DNA from: Verrucomicrobiota bacterium
GTDB taxonomy: Bacteria > Verrucomicrobiota > Verrucomicrobiia > Opitutales > Opitutaceae
Direction: 5' to 3'
DNA: 15,481 bases
Assembly: GCA_023386835.1 (NCBI GenBank)
Contig: JAEWIY010000001.1
Location: 1 to 15,481 of the forward strand
Part shown: positions 1 to 7,273 of the stretch, piece by piece
Layout: each line of letters begins with the position of its first letter
Numbering within the stretch: position 1 is the first letter of the stretch
Program-made: the position numbers and the translations under genes
The notes under the pieces: model-generated
Databases searched by the model: none
Seen by the model: the letters and a program-made list of their open reading frames with translations, nothing else
Told to the model about the DNA's origin: nothing

Positions 1-22
1 GTCATGCCGCGGTCATGCCGCG
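1..22. repeat. 11-base perfect tandem duplication at the end of the dehydrogenase gene
   Basis: The 11-mer GTCATGCCGCG occurs twice back to back at 1-11 and 12-22. The inner copy contains the reverse complement of the dehydrogenase stop codon (TGA at 13-15) and its last alanine codons. The duplication therefore copies the end of the gene without changing the product. It could extend beyond the window start. Confidence 0.85.
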
Positions 23-1170
23 AGCCGGAGGATCTGAATGATCTTGTCCGGCGTGAGGTCGCGGCGTTCACCGATTGCCTCAACGCCGCGTTTCGCGAGG
101 CGCTGGGCGACTTCTTCGGCCACTCCCGGTTCAACCTGGTAGTCCGACAACCGCGTCCGCAGCCCGAGGGACTCGAAGAACTGCCGGGTTTTCTCGATCG
201 CGGCGTCGACTCGCGCGCCTTCCGGGCCGTCACGCAGGTCCCAAACGCGTTCGGCGTACTGCAGGAGCTTGGCGCGTTTGCCCTCGCGCTGCACCTGGAG
301 CAGCGCCGGCAGTACGATCGCCAGCGTGCGCGCATGGTCGATCCCGTGCAGCGCCGTGAGTTCGTGTCCGATCGTGTGCGTGGCCCAGTCCTGCGGCACG
401 CCCACGCCGATGAAGCCGTTGAGCGCGCACGTCGCGGCCCACACGATGTTGGCGCGGGCGTCGTAGTCAGACGGGTTCGCAATCGTCTTGGGGCCTTCCT
501 CGATCAGCACCCGCAGGATCGACTCGGAGAAACGGTCCTGCACCGCCGCGTTCACTGGAAACGTCATGTACTGCTCCATGACGTGGCAGAACGCGTCGCC
601 CACGCCATTCGCGATCTGCCGCGTTGGCAGCGAGTATGTCGTCTCCGGATCGAGAATCGAGAAGCGCGGGAAAACAAGCGGGCTGATGAACGCCAACTTT
701 TCCTTCCACGCCCGCCGCGAAATCACCGACGCGCCATTGGCCTCGGAGCCCGTCGCCGGCAGCGTCAGCACGGCACCGATTGGCAGCGCCTCCGCCAGAT
801 CCGCGCCACTCGTGGTGAGGATCCGCCACGGGTCTTGCGGGTAAGGCACCGCGGCCGCCACGAACTTGGCGCCATCGAGCACCGAGCCGCCGCCGACCGG
901 CACGATCCAGTCGAGCTTCTCCCGGCACACAATCTCCACCGCCACCATCAGCGTGTCGTAGTCCGGGTTCGCCTCCACGCCCCAGTGTTCGACGACCGTG
1001 CGCGAGCCGAGCGCCTGCTTCACCTGCGCGTAAACGCCGTTCTGTTTGATGCTGCCGCCACCGGCGAGCAGGAGCACCCGGGCCTTCTCGGGCAGCTCGG
1101 TGCTTAGTTTCGTGATCTGGCCGCGGCCAAAATGAAGACGAGTCGGATTGGCGTACGTGAAATTGTTCAT
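13..1170 (-). CDS. yqhD: YqhD-like iron/zinc-dependent alcohol dehydrogenase (NADPH-dependent aldehyde reductase)
   Basis: This is a 385-residue member of the iron-containing (group III) alcohol dehydrogenase family and resembles E. coli YqhD along its whole length, including the N-terminus MNNFTYANPTRLHFG. In that family the enzyme reduces aldehydes to alcohols in the cytoplasm with NADPH. The sequence shows the nucleotide-binding GGGS at residues 37-40 and GGGSVLDG at 93-100. The expected metal ligands are all present: D192 and H196 in GDAFCH, then H265 and H279 in the stretch THTIGHELTALHGIDH. The length is close to YqhD. I chose the ATG at 1170 because it matches the family N-terminus; an in-frame ATG 27 bases upstream would add nine unsupported residues. 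No strong ribosome-binding site is visible. The gene lies downstream of moaA on the same strand, but the repeat-filled 366-base gap argues against one operon. The physiological substrate cannot be inferred. The stop codon lies within an 11-base tandem duplication. Confidence 0.95.
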   Translation of the reverse strand: MNNFTYANPTRLHFGRGQITKLSTELPEKARVLLLAGGGSIKQNGVYAQVKQALGSRTVVEHWGVEANPDYDTLMVAVEIVCREKLDWIVPVGGGSVLDGAKFVAAAVPYPQDPWRILTTSGADLAEALPIGAVLTLPATGSEANGASVISRRAWKEKLAFISPLVFPRFSILDPETTYSLPTRQIANGVGDAFCHVMEQYMTFPVNAAVQDRFSESILRVLIEEGPKTIANPSDYDARANIVWAATCALNGFIGVGVPQDWATHTIGHELTALHGIDHARTLAIVLPALLQVQREGKRAKLLQYAERVWDLRDGPEGARVDAAIEKTRQFFESLGLRTRLSDYQVEPGVAEEVAQRLAKRGVEAIGERRDLTPDKIIQILRLAA

Positions 1171-1220
1171 GCGAACCGCCAGCCTAACCCCCGCCACCGC
1201 TCACGCAACCCAAGCAGAGC

Positions 1221-1467
1221 GCCCGCGACTCACGCGAATTCCCGCGAATCCGATCCGATCAATCCCGCAGAAGTTGGCCCACGGAAGACACGGAAGACAC
1301 GGAAAGGGGTAAAGAGTTAACACCAAGAGCGCAAAGGCCGCGAAGGACGAAAAAGGTAGAGCCAGTCGAACCGCCGAGAAAGCGGAGATGAGGATGAGTG
1401 CTTCAGCCGTGCGGAAATCGCATCCGGCCCTCCTTTCCGTGTCTTCCGTGTATTCCGTGGGACCAAC
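1221..1467. repeat. Intergenic repeat module 1 (9-base-period repeats, inward facing)
   Basis: The 366-base gap between moaA and the dehydrogenase holds no supported gene but several short degenerate repeats. Purine-rich copies on the + strand are a CGCGAAT-type element at 1221-1253, a CACGGAAGA-type element at 1278-1307, and a CACCAAGAGCGCAAAGGC-type element at 1317-1356. A CACGGAAGA-type copy on the - strand follows at 1432-1461. The segments 1273-1307 and 1432-1467 are near-perfect inverted repeats of about 35 bases with a loop of about 124 bases. Each family shows a period of about 9 bases. On the - strand the module lies downstream of the moaA stop and upstream of the dehydrogenase start. 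Confidence 0.85.
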
Positions 1468-1536
1468 TCCACCTGTGCCGACGCCTATCGCTTACCGCCT
1501 AAAGCCCAGCGCCCTCTCCGCCCGCCCCTCCGCACC

Positions 1537-2556
1537 TCACCCCCCGAGGTAGCTCATCTCGGGTTTGGGGTGCGGTTCGCCGCTGGCGAGCAGTTCCGCA
1601 CGTTCGTCGGAGTAACGATCGACTCGGCTGGCCCAGATGCGCGCGACGTACGCGCGCAAGGCCTCGTCGTCCGCGCCGCTGCGCAGGCAGCCGAGCACAT
1701 CCCAACCCAGCGCGGTGAAGAGGCACGTGTACAACTTGCCGTCGGCCGACAGCCGAGCGCGGTGGCAGTCGCGGCAGAACGGCTCGGTGATCGACGAAAT
1801 CAGCCCGATCTCCCCGGCGCCGTCACGGTAGCGGTAACGCGCGGCCACTTCGCCACGATACGCCGGACCGACCGGCTCCAGCGGCCACACCGCGTCGATG
1901 CGCGCGACCAGCTCGCGCGCCGGCACCACCTGCGACTGCGTCCAGTGGTTCGTATTGCCGACGTCCATGAATTCGATGAACCGCAATGGCAGCCGTTTCT
2001 CGCGAAACCGCTCCGCCATCGGCAGGACTTGGTCCTCGTTCACACCGCGCTGGACGACCATGTTGATCTTCACCGGCAGCCCGAGCGCGACAGCGGTGTC
2101 GATGGCCCGCAACACCCGGTCCGGCGGAAACCCCAACCCGTTCATCCGGCCGGAAATCGCCGGATCGAGCGCATCGAGCGACACGTTGAGCCGGTCCAGT
2201 CCGGCCGCCCGCAGGGCCGGCGCGTACTTTTCCAGCAGCCAGCCGTTGGTTGTCACGGCGACATCGGGCACACGGAGGTCGGTTTTTAGCCGGCGCACAA
2301 TCTCCGGCAGATCCGCGCGCAGCAGCGGCTCGCCCCCGGTTAACCGGATCTTCGCCACCCCGAGTTCCACGAACGCCCGCGCGATCCGCACGATTTCCTC
2401 CGTCGTCATCAGCTGCGGGTCACGGAGGAAAGGATACGACGGCCCGAACACCTCCCGCGGCATGCAGTACGGGCACCGGAAGCTGCAGCGATCGGTCACC
2501 GAAATTCGCAGGTCACGCAACGGGCGCTGATAAGTGTCGACGAGAGGGACGGCCAT
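1537..2556 (-). CDS. moaA: GTP 3',8-cyclase MoaA (radical SAM, Moco biosynthesis)
   Basis: This 339-residue cytoplasmic enzyme carries out, with MoaC, the first step of molybdenum cofactor synthesis, converting GTP to 3',8-cyclo-GTP by radical SAM chemistry. The N-terminal [4Fe-4S]/SAM cluster motif is C24-x3-C28-x2-C31, followed by GGEP at 74-77. The C-terminal substrate-binding cluster is C261-x2-C264-x13-C278. R17, R266 and R268 sit at positions described for GTP binding in the Staphylococcus aureus enzyme, and the protein ends in the Gly-Gly tail known to matter in this family. I chose the ATG at 2556 because it puts the CxxxCxxC motif at the normal distance from the N-terminus. The longer open frame to 2712 would almost abut the divergent moeA start. 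MoaA diverges from moeA across 158 bases, so the two may share a control region. No good Shine-Dalgarno sequence is visible. Confidence 0.97.
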   Translation of the reverse strand: MAVPLVDTYQRPLRDLRISVTDRCSFRCPYCMPREVFGPSYPFLRDPQLMTTEEIVRIARAFVELGVAKIRLTGGEPLLRADLPEIVRRLKTDLRVPDVAVTTNGWLLEKYAPALRAAGLDRLNVSLDALDPAISGRMNGLGFPPDRVLRAIDTAVALGLPVKINMVVQRGVNEDQVLPMAERFREKRLPLRFIEFMDVGNTNHWTQSQVVPARELVARIDAVWPLEPVGPAYRGEVAARYRYRDGAGEIGLISSITEPFCRDCHRARLSADGKLYTCLFTALGWDVLGCLRSGADDEALRAYVARIWASRVDRYSDERAELLASGEPHPKPEMSYLGG

Positions 2557-2674
2557 CCGGAGGGCGAGCAGCGAACAGCAAATCCCCGCGGCGACAAGTC
2601 GCGGCGCAGATCGCTCTTCCGCACGCGCCCGCAACGGGACCCGCTGCGGCGCGGTTCGCGGAGATCCGTATTTC

Positions 2675-2699
2675 GCGTTGGCGCAATGTCGTCCAACGC
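2675..2699. promoter_or_regulatory. Inverted repeat just upstream of moeA in the moaA-moeA divergent gap
   Basis: A perfect 7-base inverted repeat, GCGTTGG (2675-2681) and CCAACGC (2693-2699), is separated by 11 bases and ends 15 bases before the moeA start codon. It could be an operator for the divergent moaA/moeA pair or a small leader stem-loop. I recognise no regulator site, and a match of this size can occur by chance in GC-rich DNA. Confidence 0.3.
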
Positions 2700-2714
2700 C
2701 TACCACGAGCACAC

Positions 2715-3962
2715 ATGGTCAGCGTTGCCGAAGCGGAATCCGTCATCCTGGCGCACGTCGCCCGTTTACCGGCCGAGGATTGCCCGTTGCTCGAAGCTCA
2801 CGGGCGGGTCCTGCGGCGGCCTGTGCTCGCGGACCGCGACCTGCCGCCCTTCGACCGGGTGACGATGGACGGTTACGCGCTGCGTGCCTCCGCGCTCGCC
2901 GCGGGTCGACGCCACTTCCAGGTGACCGCCTTCCAACCGGCCGGGGTGCCACCTCTGACGCTCGGCCCGGAGGAAACCGCGATCGAAATCGCGACGGGCG
3001 CGGTGCTGCCAGTCGGCGCGGACGTGGTGATCCCGTATGAGGAAACGGAAGCCCAGGCGGACATCGCCCGTGGGCGCACCGTTGAACCTTTCCAAGCGTA
3101 CACCGTTGCGGTGACCGGCTCCGTTGACGCCCCGCCCGGCCGCCACATCCACCGACGCGGATCGGACCACGTTGCCGGTGACCTGCTGATCGCCCCCGGC
3201 ACCCGGATTGGCGGCGGCGAAATCGCGGTGGCGGCATCCTGCGGCGTGCCCTCACTTTCCGTCGCGGCCCAACCCTCGGTCGCCATCGTCGCCACGGGTG
3301 ATGAGTTGGTGGACATCGACGCCACAGCGCTCGCGCCGCACCAACTGCGTCGCTCCAACGACTACGCGCTTCGGGCCGCGCTGCGACAGAGCGGTCTGGT
3401 CGGCGCCGTCGAGCGCGTGCACCTGCGCGATGATCCGGCGGAAGTGGAGACGCGGCTACGCGAGCTCATCGAACGCTTCGACGTGGTGCTGCTAACTGGC
3501 GGCGTCTCCAAGGGCCGGCTGGATTTCCTACCGCACGCGCTGAACCAACTCGGTGTGGAGCGCCGGCTGCGGGGCGTCGCGCAACGACCGGGCAAACCAA
3601 TGTGGTTCGGCACAACCGTAAAGGGCCGTCCGATCTTCGCTCTGCCCGGCAATCCTGTCTCCGCCCACACCTGCCTGCACCGCTACGTCCTGCCGGCGCT
3701 CGGTTTGATGGCCGGCCTACCGCCCAGTCCGCCCACGACCGTCGTGCTGGCCGAGCCGGTGACCTTCCACCCGCCGCTCACGTACTTCCTGCCGGTCCTG
3801 CTGCAGGACGGCCGCGACGGCCGACAAATGGCGTCGCCGGCGCCGTTCAACACGTCGGGCGACTTCGCCGGCCTCGTCGGCACCGCGGGCTTTGTAGAAC
3901 TTCCCGCGGAGCGAACAACCTTTGAGGCCGGCAGCGTCGTGCGCTTCTGGCGCTGGACGTGA
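2715..3962 (+). CDS. moeA: Molybdopterin molybdenumtransferase MoeA
   Basis: This 415-residue protein is a MoeA-family enzyme, which inserts molybdate into adenylylated molybdopterin in the last general step of Moco synthesis. Visible family motifs in order are PPFDRVTMDGYA at 44-55 (the MoeA signature, usually PFDNSAMDGYA), TGAVLPVGADVV at 94-105, GDEL at 195-198, TGGVSKGRLD at 261-270 in the MogA-like domain, GKPMWFG at 293-299 and LPGNPVSA at 310-317. A C-terminal beta domain includes SGDF at 381-384. The length is typical. The ATG at 2715 gives the expected N-terminus; the open frame extends upstream to 2250 but that part is antisense to moaA and shows no family similarity. No clear ribosome-binding site precedes it. 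The gene stands alone on its strand, diverging from moaA and converging on recQ across a repeat-rich gap. Because gephyrin-like proteins fuse MoeA with MogA, note that no separate MoaB/Mog is in the window. Confidence 0.96.
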   Translation: MVSVAEAESVILAHVARLPAEDCPLLEAHGRVLRRPVLADRDLPPFDRVTMDGYALRASALAAGRRHFQVTAFQPAGVPPLTLGPEETAIEIATGAVLPVGADVVIPYEETEAQADIARGRTVEPFQAYTVAVTGSVDAPPGRHIHRRGSDHVAGDLLIAPGTRIGGGEIAVAASCGVPSLSVAAQPSVAIVATGDELVDIDATALAPHQLRRSNDYALRAALRQSGLVGAVERVHLRDDPAEVETRLRELIERFDVVLLTGGVSKGRLDFLPHALNQLGVERRLRGVAQRPGKPMWFGTTVKGRPIFALPGNPVSAHTCLHRYVLPALGLMAGLPPSPPTTVVLAEPVTFHPPLTYFLPVLLQDGRDGRQMASPAPFNTSGDFAGLVGTAGFVELPAERTTFEAGSVVRFWRWT

Positions 3963-3998
3963 AGAAGTTCAAATGCCGCGCAGCAGGATTCATTTTTG

Positions 3999-4163
3999 CC
4001 CACGGAATACACGGAGGGCACGGAATGGATCACGGTTTAACACCAAGAGCGCAAAGACCGCGAAGGTGATCGAAGCAGCAGTCTTTATTGAATCCCAGGG
4101 CCGCAAAGGGTGCGAGGTAGGCTCAATTCTGCCCACGGAATACACGGAATACACAGAAAGAAG
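3999..4163 (+). repeat. Intergenic repeat module 2, purine-rich half
   Basis: Downstream of moeA there are three + strand copies of the dispersed repeats: CACGGAATA-type at 3999-4028 and 4132-4163, with a CACCAAGAGCGCAAAGACC-type copy at 4037-4066 between them. The second CACGGAATA copy shows the 9-base period plainly (CACGGAATA twice, then CACAGAAAG). These copies face the pyrimidine-rich copies at 4250-4596. The 613-base gap between moeA and recQ has no supported gene. Short open frames here encode low-complexity Thr-Glu-Tyr peptides and are best read as repeat translations. Confidence 0.85.
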
Positions 4164-4193
4164 GCTGTAGAGACCGGAATAGGCAATGAAGAC

Positions 4194-4399
4194 GGCACGC
4201 GGTTTGGATCATAACTACCCTCTGCGGTTCAATTAACACACACCAGCCTCCGTTCTTCGCGTTCTTTGCGGCCTTGGTGTTAAGAGTCCAAAATCCTTCC
4301 GTGTCCTCCGTGTATTCCGTGGGCCCAAAAATCGATGGTCCGAGATTGCGTCTATTCGCGTGATTCGCGGGCACTCCCCACCGCTTTGACCGCGGCGGC
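4194..4399 (-). repeat. First copy of a tandemly duplicated repeat block, carrying a fragment of the recQ 3' end
   Basis: This block of about 206 bases is repeated at 4400-4621. In order it holds a GGATCATAA segment, a - strand CGCAAAGAACGCGAAG-type repeat (4250-4283), a - strand CACGGAATA-type repeat (4295-4323), and a - strand CGCGAATCACGCGAATAG-type repeat (4344-4372). Next, at 4352-4396, comes a stretch whose - strand reads AAVKAVGSARESRE-stop, matching 11 of the last 14 residues of RecQ (TAVKAVVTARESRE). The duplication therefore included the end of recQ. Repeat elements in the two copies are offset by 222-223 bases. Confidence 0.85.
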
Positions 4400-4621
4400 G
4401 GCACGCAGCCTGGATCATAACCCTACCCTCCCCGGGCCCTCCGCGGTTCAATCAACTACACCCCTTGCCCTCCGTTCTTCGCGTTCTTTGCGGCCTTGGT
4501 GTTAAAAGTCCAAAATCCCTTCCGTGTCCTCCGTGTATTCCGTGGGCCCCAAAATTGATGGTCCGAGATTTGCGTCTATTCGCGTGATTCGCGGGCAGTC
4601 ACCACCGCTTTAACCGCGGTG
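4400..4621 (-). repeat. Second copy of the duplicated repeat block, overlapping the recQ stop
   Basis: This is the partner of the block at 4194-4399, slightly longer because of a short extra stretch near 4430-4440. It carries the same element order: - strand repeats at 4472-4505, 4518-4546 and 4567-4596. The last of these covers the final six recQ codons and the TAG stop (4576-4596). Apart from the small indels the copies are highly similar, so the duplication looks fairly recent. Confidence 0.85.
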
Positions 4622-6570
4622 GCGACGTCGGCGAAGGGAGCGTCGGCGAACGCGCCGAAGAGGGGGTGGCGCGTGAGCTTGGCTTTCGTCAACGCCGGTG
4701 AACTGAGTCCGCAGAGGAAACGCGTCAGCGGGCGCACGCTCTTGAGTACCTCCCGGTGCTCGGCGCGCACCGCGCTCAACTCCGCTCGTGGCAATTCGAT
4801 CTTCACCGGCGGGCGCCGCAGCTTCACCGCCGCCTCACCGTCACACCGCCCGCAGTGGCCACAATCGCGCCCGAGCTCCTCGCCAAAGTACGCCAGCAGC
4901 CGCCGCACCAGGCAGCCGTCTGCCTCCAGCCACTCCACCACGCCGCGTACCCGGTTCAGATCACTCCGCTCCCGTTCGGCAAACCGCTTTTGCAGGTCCT
5001 GCGCCAGCGCCTCCAGATCAGCGGGACGGCGAACCAGCCGATACCCCTGCCGCACGCCGGCCGCGCGCAGTTCAAGGTGCCCCTTTTCTTCCAGGTAGTT
5101 CAGCGCGGTCACGATCCGCTCGCGATCGCCCCCCAGTTCCCGGACGGCATTCGCGAGCGTCAGCGACATCCACGTGCGGCCTTTCTTCGCCAAGCCAAAC
5201 AGCCGCTGCAAGAACTCGCGCCGCGCCGAATCAAACGCCGCCAGAATCTCCTCGGCTGGCCGCAGGTATTGCCACTCGTAGCTCGTATAAAACGGCGCGG
5301 TGGCCGTCAGCACGCCGTCCAGTTCCAGGTAGGTGAGTGCCGTCGAAACGACCAGCGGCCGGATGTCGTGTCGTTGCGACAGCTCGTATCCGGAAACATC
5401 GAACACCTCGCCGTCGCGCCGCGGCCCGAGCACGTCGTCCACAAAGCCGCGCAGCGCCTCGAGCGTGGGCGTGTCGCCGTAGGTGAAGTTCTCCAGCACC
5501 GTCAGGTCCGCGCCGTCCGCCAGGATTTCACAACGTGCCGGCTGCCCATCACGCCCGGCGCGGCCGATTTCCTGCGCATAGTTCTCGAGGCTTTTTGGCA
5601 GGTTGTAGTGAAAGACGGCCCGGATGTTCGCCTTGTCGATGCCCATGCCGAACGCGATCGTCGCCACCACGATGCGGTCGTCGGCCGCCATGAAACGGTT
5701 CTGCACCGCCTCGCGCACCTCTGCGTCCATGCCCGCGTGGTATGCCTCGGCCGCGTAGCCGGCCTCCTGCAGCGCCGCGGCCACACTTTCGGCCGTCTTC
5801 TGCAACGTCACGTACACGATCGTCGGTCCGGGCGGCTCCGCCCGGAGTCGGGACAACAACGCGCCCAGCCGCGGATCGGCCGGGTGCTGGCGCGAGCCGC
5901 CCCGGGCGGGCGGCGCGGCCGTCGCGCGCACATACAGGTTGGGCCGGTGAAACCCCGTGTGCACATATGCTTCTGGCGCGATCGAGAACGCCCGGCAGAT
6001 GTCTTGGGCCACGGCCGGCGTCGCGGTGGCGGTCAGCGCGAGCACGCGGCCGACCTTCAGCTCCTGCGCGTACCGCGCCAGTTTGAGGTAATCGGGCCGG
6101 AAATTGTGCCCCCATTCCGAGATGCAGTGCGCCTCGTCGATCACCAGCAGGTCGATCGTCAGCGTCTTCAATCGCGCGAGAAACCGCTCGTTGGAAAACC
6201 GCTCCGGCGCCACGTAGAGCAGCTTGAGTTGCCCGCTGCGCAGCTGGTCCTGGATCGTCGTGAACGCCTCCCGACTCACACTCGAGTCGAGCCGCGCCGC
6301 CTCGATGCCCCGCGCCTTCAGGAAATCCGTCTGATCCTTCATCAGCGCAATCAGCGGAGAAACGACCACCGTCAGCCCGGGCAGCAGCAGCGCCGGCAGT
6401 TGGTAGCACAGGCTCTTGCCACTGCCCGTCGGAAACACCGCCAGCGCCGAACGCCCCGCCAGCAGCTGCTCGATCACCTCCTCCTGTCCCGGCCGAAACG
6501 CCTTAAATCCAAACCGCTCCCGCAACACCCGCCGGGCTTCTTCGGAACGTGACGGTTGCGCGGCGGGCAT
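4576..6570 (-). CDS. recQ: RecQ-family ATP-dependent DNA helicase
   Basis: This 664-residue protein is a superfamily 2, 3'-5' DNA helicase of the RecQ family, which acts in recombination and replication-fork repair. RecA-like domain 1 has the RecQ motif FRPGQEE at 25-31, Walker A PTGSGKS at 47-53 and the DEAH box at 145-148. Domain 2 ends with motif VI, QEIGRAGRDG, at 333-342. A cysteine cluster, C553, C570, C573, C576, resembles the RecQ zinc-binding motif but lies about 200 residues further downstream than in E. coli RecQ, where it follows the helicase core directly. No HRDC domain is recognisable. The ATG at 6570 gives a normal RecQ N-terminus; the open frame continues to 7170 but that part is antisense to moaC. 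The final residues ARESRE and the stop are encoded by a dispersed repeat. RecQ sits between the two Moco gene groups without an obvious functional link. Confidence 0.94.
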   Translation of the reverse strand: MPAAQPSRSEEARRVLRERFGFKAFRPGQEEVIEQLLAGRSALAVFPTGSGKSLCYQLPALLLPGLTVVVSPLIALMKDQTDFLKARGIEAARLDSSVSREAFTTIQDQLRSGQLKLLYVAPERFSNERFLARLKTLTIDLLVIDEAHCISEWGHNFRPDYLKLARYAQELKVGRVLALTATATPAVAQDICRAFSIAPEAYVHTGFHRPNLYVRATAAPPARGGSRQHPADPRLGALLSRLRAEPPGPTIVYVTLQKTAESVAAALQEAGYAAEAYHAGMDAEVREAVQNRFMAADDRIVVATIAFGMGIDKANIRAVFHYNLPKSLENYAQEIGRAGRDGQPARCEILADGADLTVLENFTYGDTPTLEALRGFVDDVLGPRRDGEVFDVSGYELSQRHDIRPLVVSTALTYLELDGVLTATAPFYTSYEWQYLRPAEEILAAFDSARREFLQRLFGLAKKGRTWMSLTLANAVRELGGDRERIVTALNYLEEKGHLELRAAGVRQGYRLVRRPADLEALAQDLQKRFAERERSDLNRVRGVVEWLEADGCLVRRLLAYFGEELGRDCGHCGRCDGEAAVKLRRPPVKIELPRAELSAVRAEHREVLKSVRPLTRFLCGLSSPALTKAKLTRHPLFGAFADAPFADVATAVKAVVTARESRE

Positions 6571-6748
6571 CGGCCGTACCGTCGCCGATCGCGGCGCACG
6601 TGCAACCCTGGCGCGGGAGGAAGGAGCTCGACTCACATGAGAATAACGCGGCCACCGCCTGAATCTTTCAGCGAACCTGCGCCCCCGTGCCCGCATCGAG
6701 CGGGTTTTCCATTGGACAATCCCCGCTCTTCGGCGGTGATTTTGCCGC

Positions 6749-7273
6749 ATGCTGACGCACCTCAACGCCGCCAATGAGCCGACCATGGTCGACGTCGGCG
6801 CCAAAGCGGTCACGCACCGCACCGCGGAGGCCGCCGCCGAGGTCGTCCTGCCGCCGGAGCTGGCCCGCCTGCTGCAAGGCGACGAGATTGTGGGGAAGAA
6901 AGGCCCCGTCTTCGCCACCGCCCGGCTGGCCGGGCTGATGGCCGCCAAAAAAACGGGCGAACTGATTCCCCTCTGCCACCCGCTCGCGCTGGAGGATTGC
7001 CAGGTCAGCCTGACGCCGCGCGCGCCCGAGCCGGACGGGTCCGTGGTCGTCGACATCCGCTGCCGCGTGTCGCTGCACGGCAAGACGGGCGTCGAAATGG
7101 AGGCGCTGACCGGCGCGAGCATCGCCGCCTTAACGTTGTACGACATGGGCAAGGCCGTTTCGCACGACATCGTGATCCGTCAGGTCCGGCTCGTCAGCAA
7201 AACCGGCGGCAAACGCACCGTCGGCACCGCGCCGGGCTCCATCGCCACGGAAGGAGGTCGACGTTCCCCGTGA
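6749..7273 (+). CDS. moaC: Cyclic pyranopterin monophosphate synthase MoaC
   Basis: This 174-residue cytoplasmic enzyme completes the first stage of Moco synthesis, converting MoaA's 3',8-cyclo-GTP into cyclic pyranopterin monophosphate. The family features are very clear: LTHLN followed by MVDVGAKA near the N-terminus, KKGPVFATAR with K51, LIPLCHPL with H77, TGVEMEALTG at 113-122, and YDMGKAV at 131-137 with D132 and K135. The lysine, histidine and aspartate positions match the known active-site residues of E. coli MoaC. Length is slightly above the usual 160 because of a short C-terminal tail. The ATG at 6749 gives the standard N-terminus. It is the first gene of moaCDE, and its TGA overlaps the moaD GTG. 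It diverges from recQ across 178 bases, where a promoter is expected, but I could not identify a convincing one. Confidence 0.97.
   Translation: MLTHLNAANEPTMVDVGAKAVTHRTAEAAAEVVLPPELARLLQGDEIVGKKGPVFATARLAGLMAAKKTGELIPLCHPLALEDCQVSLTPRAPEPDGSVVVDIRCRVSLHGKTGVEMEALTGASIAALTLYDMGKAVSHDIVIRQVRLVSKTGGKRTVGTAPGSIATEGGRRSP
7251..7258 (+). promoter_or_regulatory. Strong ribosome-binding site for moaD
   Basis: AAGGAGGT lies inside the end of moaC, 11 bases before the GTG at 7270. It supports that GTG as the moaD start, which overlaps the moaC TGA as GTGA. The overlap suggests translational coupling. Confidence 0.75.

Noticed and set aside
2250..2714. 155-residue N-terminal extension of MoeA
   Set aside because: It overlaps moaA in antisense and lacks MoeA similarity; the MoeA signature fits the ATG at 2715.
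3922..4404. Small open frames on both strands with peptides such as TEYTEYTE and NTKSAKTAK
   Set aside because: They are translations of the 9-base-period repeats, which give three-residue peptide repeats in any frame; there is no start site support or independent coding signal.
3999..4596. Possible CRISPR array or microsatellite
   Set aside because: The units are degenerate, about 9 bases long, of several families and in both orientations; there are no regular repeats with unique spacers and no cas genes.
4756..6552. 598-residue open frame antisense to recQ
   Set aside because: RecQ on the other strand carries all helicase motifs; the antisense frame shows none of its own.
6712..6742. Possible sigma-70 promoter before moaC (TTGGAC, then TGATTT)
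   Set aside because: The spacing of 19 and the poor -10 match make it unconvincing, and it would leave almost no leader.
6571..7170. 200-residue N-terminal extension of RecQ
   Set aside because: This part is antisense to moaC and unlike any RecQ; the ATG at 6570 gives the normal RecQ N-terminus.
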